DNA of 64,000 bases, taken from assembly GCF_000015265.1 (NCBI RefSeq), contig NC_008699.1, positions 3,968,001 through 4,032,000 on the forward strand, written 5' to 3'. Below the pieces are notes generated by a model. It was not told the origin of the DNA. It saw nothing but the letters and a program-made list of their open reading frames with translations, and made no database searches. Source of the stretch: Nocardioides sp. JS614 (GTDB lineage: Bacteria > Actinomycetota > Actinomycetes > Propionibacteriales > Nocardioidaceae). The position numbers and the translations under genes were made by a program. Of this stretch, positions 60,263 through 64,000 are shown piece by piece (position 1 is the stretch's first letter; every line of letters starts with the position of its first letter).

Positions 60263-61480
60263 ATGACTGGCTACACCATCATTGACCTCGAGACCACCGG
60301 GCTCTTCCCGCAGAAGCATGACCGAATCGTTGAGATCGGCCTCATTGAGGTTTCAGACTCAGGAGCGATCGAGCGCGAGTGGGCCACCCTCGTCAACCCG
60401 CAGCGCGACGTGGGCCCGACGCACATCCATGGCATTACGGCGCGCGACGTGCTCGATGCCCCGACCTTCCAGGAAGTTGCTCCATACCTGATCGGTTCGC
60501 TGGCCGGTCGTACTCTGGTTGCGCACAACGCACGCTTCGACACCCAGTTCCTCGACTACGAGTTTGAGCGCGCCAGCGTCGGAACGCGACCGCCTACGCC
60601 GTCACTGTGCACCATGCAGCTGTCGAGTTCGTATCTACGAGGCGCGTCTCGAAAGCTGAAGGACTGCTGCGTTGCCGCAAACGTTCCGCACGCGGACGAG
60701 CACACGGCCCTCGGTGACGCCCGAGCCGTCGCTGGTCTTCTCAACTATTACCTCGTCAATACCGACAGACCGGTGCCGTGGTCCGCTGTCTTGGAATCCA
60801 CACGGCGTCACTGGTGGCCGGCCCCCGGGCCAACGCCGGGCAGGCCCCGCTCAGTACTTCGGTCTGCCACTCCTCGAGAACCGGCCGCCTGGCTGGACCG
60901 CATCACCTCGACCCTGCCGCGTAACCCCAATCCCATGGTCGAGGCGTACCTCGACGTTCTGGAGCAGGCACTGCTCGACGGATACCTGTCCGCACACGAG
61001 GAGAACGCCCTCGTTGACCTCGCGCTATCTCTTGGCTTGCACCGCGACCATTTGGCCGCGGTCCATGCCACGTACCTCGATTCAATGGCGATCGCGGCCT
61101 GGGCCGACGGCATGGTGACCGAGACCGAGCTGGCGGATCTCACTAGTGTTGCGACGGCGCTCGGCTTACCGACCGACTTGGTGAGGGTGGCCATCAAGAG
61201 GGCCAAGAACGTCGCGGCGCACGCGACGAGCGAGGGCGGTTTCAAGTTGTGTGTTGGTGATCAGGTTGTGTTCACCGGCGAGCTGTCTGTCCCACGCGAC
61301 CAGTTAATCGACTTGGCACAACAAGCTGGCTTGAAGCATGGCGGAGTCAATAAGAGCACCAAGCTCGTCGTCGCCGCAGATCCCGATTCCCAGAGTGGCA
61401 AAGCCGCGAAGGCTCGCAGCTACGGAATACCCGTCGTCACGGAGGCAGCCTTCGCTCGTATGCTCGCCGACCTCCACTAG
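60263..61480 (+). CDS. DEDDh 3'-5' exonuclease with helical middle domain and BRCT C-terminus
   Basis: A 405-residue protein. The N-terminal ~165 residues are a DnaQ/epsilon-type exonuclease: IIDLETTG (D8, E10), HGITARDV, LVAHNARFDTQFL, and HTALGDARAVAG (Exo III). A helical domain at ~215-310 resembles TerB (DGYLSAHEENALVDLALSLG; AAWADGMVTETELADL). The C-terminal ~75 residues are a BRCT domain (GDQVVFTGELSVPRDQL... KLVVAADPDSQSGKAAKARSYGIPVVTEAAF). It resembles DNA-repair or defence exonucleases. ATG 60263 with GGGAAG upstream; GTG 60260 is equally possible. Base composition is lower in GC than most of the window. Confidence 0.88.
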   Translation: MTGYTIIDLETTGLFPQKHDRIVEIGLIEVSDSGAIEREWATLVNPQRDVGPTHIHGITARDVLDAPTFQEVAPYLIGSLAGRTLVAHNARFDTQFLDYEFERASVGTRPPTPSLCTMQLSSSYLRGASRKLKDCCVAANVPHADEHTALGDARAVAGLLNYYLVNTDRPVPWSAVLESTRRHWWPAPGPTPGRPRSVLRSATPREPAAWLDRITSTLPRNPNPMVEAYLDVLEQALLDGYLSAHEENALVDLALSLGLHRDHLAAVHATYLDSMAIAAWADGMVTETELADLTSVATALGLPTDLVRVAIKRAKNVAAHATSEGGFKLCVGDQVVFTGELSVPRDQLIDLAQQAGLKHGGVNKSTKLVVAADPDSQSGKAAKARSYGIPVVTEAAFARMLADLH

Positions 61481-61686
61481 TTGCCCATCAGCCCGGTGGC
61501 TGGCGCGCATGTCAATCCGCCACCTCTCCACCTCAGACTTGCCGTCGCCGTACTTGAGCGCCCTGTGGCGGGCAGACGTAGGTAGGCCCCGGATCCTCGG
61601 GGCTCCCCGAGCTCAGGCACCTGACGTTCCTGCTCAGGCTGCGCGCGTGACACGACCCCTATGTCAGGTGCGGCCACCAGCAACGC

Positions 61687-61722
61687 AGTCGGGCCCGCCA
61701 CCTCGCGGTGACGAGCCCGACT
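61687..61722. terminator. hairpin terminator between exonuclease and nrdJ
   Basis: AGTCGGGC (61687-61694) pairs with GCCCGACT (61715-61722) just past the nrdJ stop, probably terminating both converging transcripts. The remainder of 61481-61736 contains a second inverted pair (GCACCTGAC 61617 / GTCAGGTGC 61663) and no convincing gene. Confidence 0.6.
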
Positions 61723-61736
61723 GACGTACCGAACGA

Positions 61737-64000
61737 TCAGCTGCAGCCGCTGGTACTGCCGCAGCCCTCGCAGACGTAGCAGGAGCCGGCGGGGCGCATC
61801 TTGGTGCCGCAGGTGAAGCACAGCGGGCTGTCGACGGCGGTGCCGGTGATCTGCTCGAGGAGCTCGGCGGAGGTGTGGGCCGTCTTCACAGGCCCTGCCT
61901 TCACCTCCGGGGTCTCGACAAGCTCGACCACCGGTGCCTCCTCGACCACCGTGGCTTCCTCGATGTCGTGGTCGTGGTCGGCGATCAGCTCGGCGGCGGA
62001 GCCGGTCTCCTCGATGGGCTCGTACGAGCCGGTCTCGAGGTAGCGCTGACGCTCGTCGGCGGAGTAGATCCCCAGGCCCTGGCGGGTCTCGAAGTCGAGG
62101 TAGTCCAGGGCGAGGCGGCGGAAGATGTAGTCCATGATCGACTGCGCCATCCGCACGTCCGCGTCGTCGGTGAGGCCGGCCGGCTCGAAGCGCAGGTTGG
62201 TGAACTTCGAGACGTAGGTCTCCAGCGGGACGCCGTACTGCAGGCCGATGCTGACCGCGATCGAGAACGCATCCATCACGCCGGCCAGGGTCGAGCCCTG
62301 CTTGCCGAGCTTGAGGAAGATCTCGCCCAGCTCGCCGTCGTCGTGGGCACCCGAGGTCATGTAGCCCTCGGCGCCACCCACCGTGAACGAGGTGGTGCGC
62401 GAGACGCGGGACTTCGGCAGCCGCTTGCGGGTCGGGGCGTAGACGATCTTCTCCACGACCTTGGTCGGCTCGCCGGCCGCAGCGTCGGTGCCCGCGTCGG
62501 CCTTCTTGGCCTTGGCGTCGGCCAGCGGCTGGCCCACCTTCGCGTTGTCGCGGTAGATGGCGGTCGCCTTGAGGCCGAGCTTCCAGGACTGCAGGTAGAT
62601 GTCCTCGACGTCCTCAACGGTGGCCGTCTCCGGGAGGTTGACGGTTTTCGAGATCGCACCGCTCAAAAATGGCTGGGCGGCGGCCATCATCCGCACGTGA
62701 CCCATCGGCTTGAGCGAGCGAACGCCCATCGCGGTGTCGAAGACCTCGTAGTGCTCGGTCCGCAGGCCCGGGGCGTCGACCACGTGGCCGTGCTCGGCGA
62801 TGTAGGCGACGATCGCCTCGATCTGCTCGGGCTGGTAGCCGAGCTTCTTCAGGGCCCGCGGGACCGTCTGGTTGACGATCTGCATCGAGCCGCCGCCGAC
62901 CAGCTTCTTGAACTTGACCAGCGAGAAGTCCGGCTCGATGCCGGTCGTGTCGCAGTCCATCATGAAGCCGATGGTCCCGGTGGGCGCGAGCACCGAGGCC
63001 TGCGCGTTGCGGAAGCCGTGGGTCGCGCCGAGCTCGATCACGTCGGCCCAGGCCTGGGTGGCGAGCTTGTGCACCTGGCTGTCGGTGATGGCGAGCGTGC
63101 GGACCGTGTCGTTGGCGGCCTGGTGCTTGCGCATCACCCGCTTGTGGGCCTCCGCGTTGCGGGCGTAGCCGTTGTAGGGGCCCACGACACCGGCCAGCTC
63201 GGCCGAGCGCTTGTACGACGTGCCGGTCATCAGCGAGGTGATCGCGGCGGCCATCGCGCGACCACCGTCGGAGTCGTAGCCCAGGCCCATCGCCATCAGC
63301 AGCGCGCCGAGGTTGGCGTAGCCGATGCCGAGCTGGCGGTAGTCGACGGTGGTCCGGCCGATCGCCTCGGTCGGGAAGTCCGCGAAGCAGATCGAGATGT
63401 CCATCGCGGTGATGATCACCTCGACGGCCTTCGCGAACAGCTCGGCGTCGAAGGTGTCGTCGTCCTTGAGGAACTTCAGCAGGTTCAGCGAGGCGAGGTT
63501 GCACGAGGAGTTGTCCAGCGACATGTACTCCGAGCACGGGTTGGACGCGGTGATCCGCCCGGTCTCGGGGTTGGTGTGCCAGTCGTTGATGGTGTCGTCG
63601 TACTGCAGGCCCGGGTCGGCGCACTCCCACGCGGCCTGGCTGATCTTGCGGAACAGCTCACGGGCGTCGACGCGCTCGATGACCTCGCCGGTCTTGCGGG
63701 CGCGCAGGCCGAAGTCGGTGCCGTCCTCGACCGCACGCATGAACTCGTCGCTGACCCGCACCGAGTTGTTGGCGTTCTGGTACTGGACCGAGGTGATGTC
63801 CTTGCCGCCGAGGTCCATGTCGAAGCCGGCGTCGCGCAGCGCGCGGATCTTGTCCTCCTCGCGCGCCTTGGTCTCGATGAACTCCTCGATGTCGGGGTGG
63901 TCGACGTCCAGGACGACCATCTTCGCCGCGCGCCGGGTGGCGCCACCGGACTTGATGGTGCCGGCGGAGGCGTCGGCGCCACGCATGAACGAGACCGGGC
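61737..64000 (-). CDS. nrdJ: vitamin B12-dependent ribonucleotide reductase, C-terminal part (runs off window)
   Basis: About 754 residues of a class II ribonucleotide reductase; the N-terminus lies beyond base 64000. Recognised: SAGTIKSGGATRRAAKM, the thiyl/active-site barrel (NPCSEYMSLDNSSCNLASLNLLKF), GFMMDCDTTGIEPDFSLVKFKKLVGGGSM, and the C-terminal metal-binding tail with CFTCG and CYVCEGCG. It makes deoxyribonucleotides using adenosylcobalamin. Between the barrel and the tail is a variable linker that contains a segment, VVELVETPEVKAG, translated from a copy of the extragenic repeat (see 61891). Stop at 61737; terminator downstream. Confidence 0.93.
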   Translation of the reverse strand, partial: PVSFMRGADASAGTIKSGGATRRAAKMVVLDVDHPDIEEFIETKAREEDKIRALRDAGFDMDLGGKDITSVQYQNANNSVRVSDEFMRAVEDGTDFGLRARKTGEVIERVDARELFRKISQAAWECADPGLQYDDTINDWHTNPETGRITASNPCSEYMSLDNSSCNLASLNLLKFLKDDDTFDAELFAKAVEVIITAMDISICFADFPTEAIGRTTVDYRQLGIGYANLGALLMAMGLGYDSDGGRAMAAAITSLMTGTSYKRSAELAGVVGPYNGYARNAEAHKRVMRKHQAANDTVRTLAITDSQVHKLATQAWADVIELGATHGFRNAQASVLAPTGTIGFMMDCDTTGIEPDFSLVKFKKLVGGGSMQIVNQTVPRALKKLGYQPEQIEAIVAYIAEHGHVVDAPGLRTEHYEVFDTAMGVRSLKPMGHVRMMAAAQPFLSGAISKTVNLPETATVEDVEDIYLQSWKLGLKATAIYRDNAKVGQPLADAKAKKADAGTDAAAGEPTKVVEKIVYAPTRKRLPKSRVSRTTSFTVGGAEGYMTSGAHDDGELGEIFLKLGKQGSTLAGVMDAFSIAVSIGLQYGVPLETYVSKFTNLRFEPAGLTDDADVRMAQSIMDYIFRRLALDYLDFETRQGLGIYSADERQRYLETGSYEPIEETGSAAELIADHDHDIEEATVVEEAPVVELVETPEVKAGPVKTAHTSAELLEQITGTAVDSPLCFTCGTKMRPAGSCYVCEGCGSTSGCS
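61891..61934. repeat. extragenic-repeat copy inside the nrdJ coding sequence
   Basis: GGCCCTGCCTTCACCTCCGG (then GGTCTCGACAAGCTCGACCACCGG) matches the 144-bp array family: the first 29 bp match the unit at 17260-17290 read in reverse with one mismatch, and the rest matches the GGTCTCGACAAGCTCGACC block. It lies in frame and encodes VVELVETPEVKAGP in the linker before the zinc tail. It is thus a captured repeat in a housekeeping gene. Confidence 0.75.

Overview
The window is very GC-rich, uses many GTG starts, packs genes with GTGA/ATGA overlaps, and carries lineage markers: Lsr2-type and excalibur domains, a CsoR copper regulator, a B12-dependent ribonucleotide reductase, and a GGTCTCGACAAGCTCGACC-type extragenic repeat. 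It is chromosomal DNA of a high-GC actinobacterium, most likely Nocardioides or a close relative in the Nocardioidaceae (inferred from gene content, not proven). No rRNA, tRNA or CRISPR array was seen.

Layout. 0-1.2 kb: 5' end of a copper ATPase gene, a copper chaperone, and a carboxymuconolactone decarboxylase (CMD)/AhpD-like gene, with three CsoR-type palindromes. 1.3-24.8 kb: mostly housekeeping or secreted functions: aldo/keto reductase, TfoX-like protein, DksA-like protein plus the RlmC methyltransferase, a DUF11 surface protein, two paralogous secreted phospholipase D-like proteins, threonine catabolism (tdh-kbl), a large secreted alpha/beta hydrolase, a cation/proton antiporter, a ~1 kb array of 144-bp repeats next to a GIY-YIG nuclease, an acidic calcium-repeat protein, a sigma factor with a membrane partner, a fatty acid desaturase, and an IclR-E1alpha-E1beta-lipoyl operon.

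24.9-38.9 kb: a copper/redox envelope-stress island. It has a beta-propeller protein, an Lgt-like protein, an M23 peptidase, an ABC exporter whose ATPase ends in a YHS metal-binding domain, several small His/Cys-containing membrane proteins, an orphan OmpR-type response regulator, a glutaredoxin-CcdA-thioredoxin relay, and csoR-copZ-copA. Five promoter regions in it share one 16-bp motif (CTTCA-N6-CTTCA, 11-bp repeat spacing), always pointing toward the downstream gene. This is the strongest candidate for an undescribed regulon. The csoR operon and the first copper genes use CsoR palindromes instead.

39-48.7 kb: a small ORF coupled to a Tat-exported amidase, a methyltransferase, a DUF2752 protein, and a cysteine-assimilation operon. 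In that operon a leaderless, cysteine-containing leader peptide precedes a sulfite reductase fused to a MoaD/ThiS-like sulfur carrier, followed by APS reductase. Small envelope proteins follow.

48.7-61.5 kb: accessory region with a DUF488 gene lacking a normal start codon, a coiled-coil protein, a FUSC-like transporter, a SprT-like protease, an ERCC4 nuclease fused to an Lsr2 DNA-binding tail, a class V aminotransferase, a NERD-excalibur membrane protein divergent from a PLD-DEAD helicase, and a DEDDh exonuclease-BRCT protein. The last three look like a possible DNA-defence or repair module. 61.7-64 kb: 3' part of nrdJ, which carries an in-frame copy of the same repeat seen at 16.6-17.6 kb.
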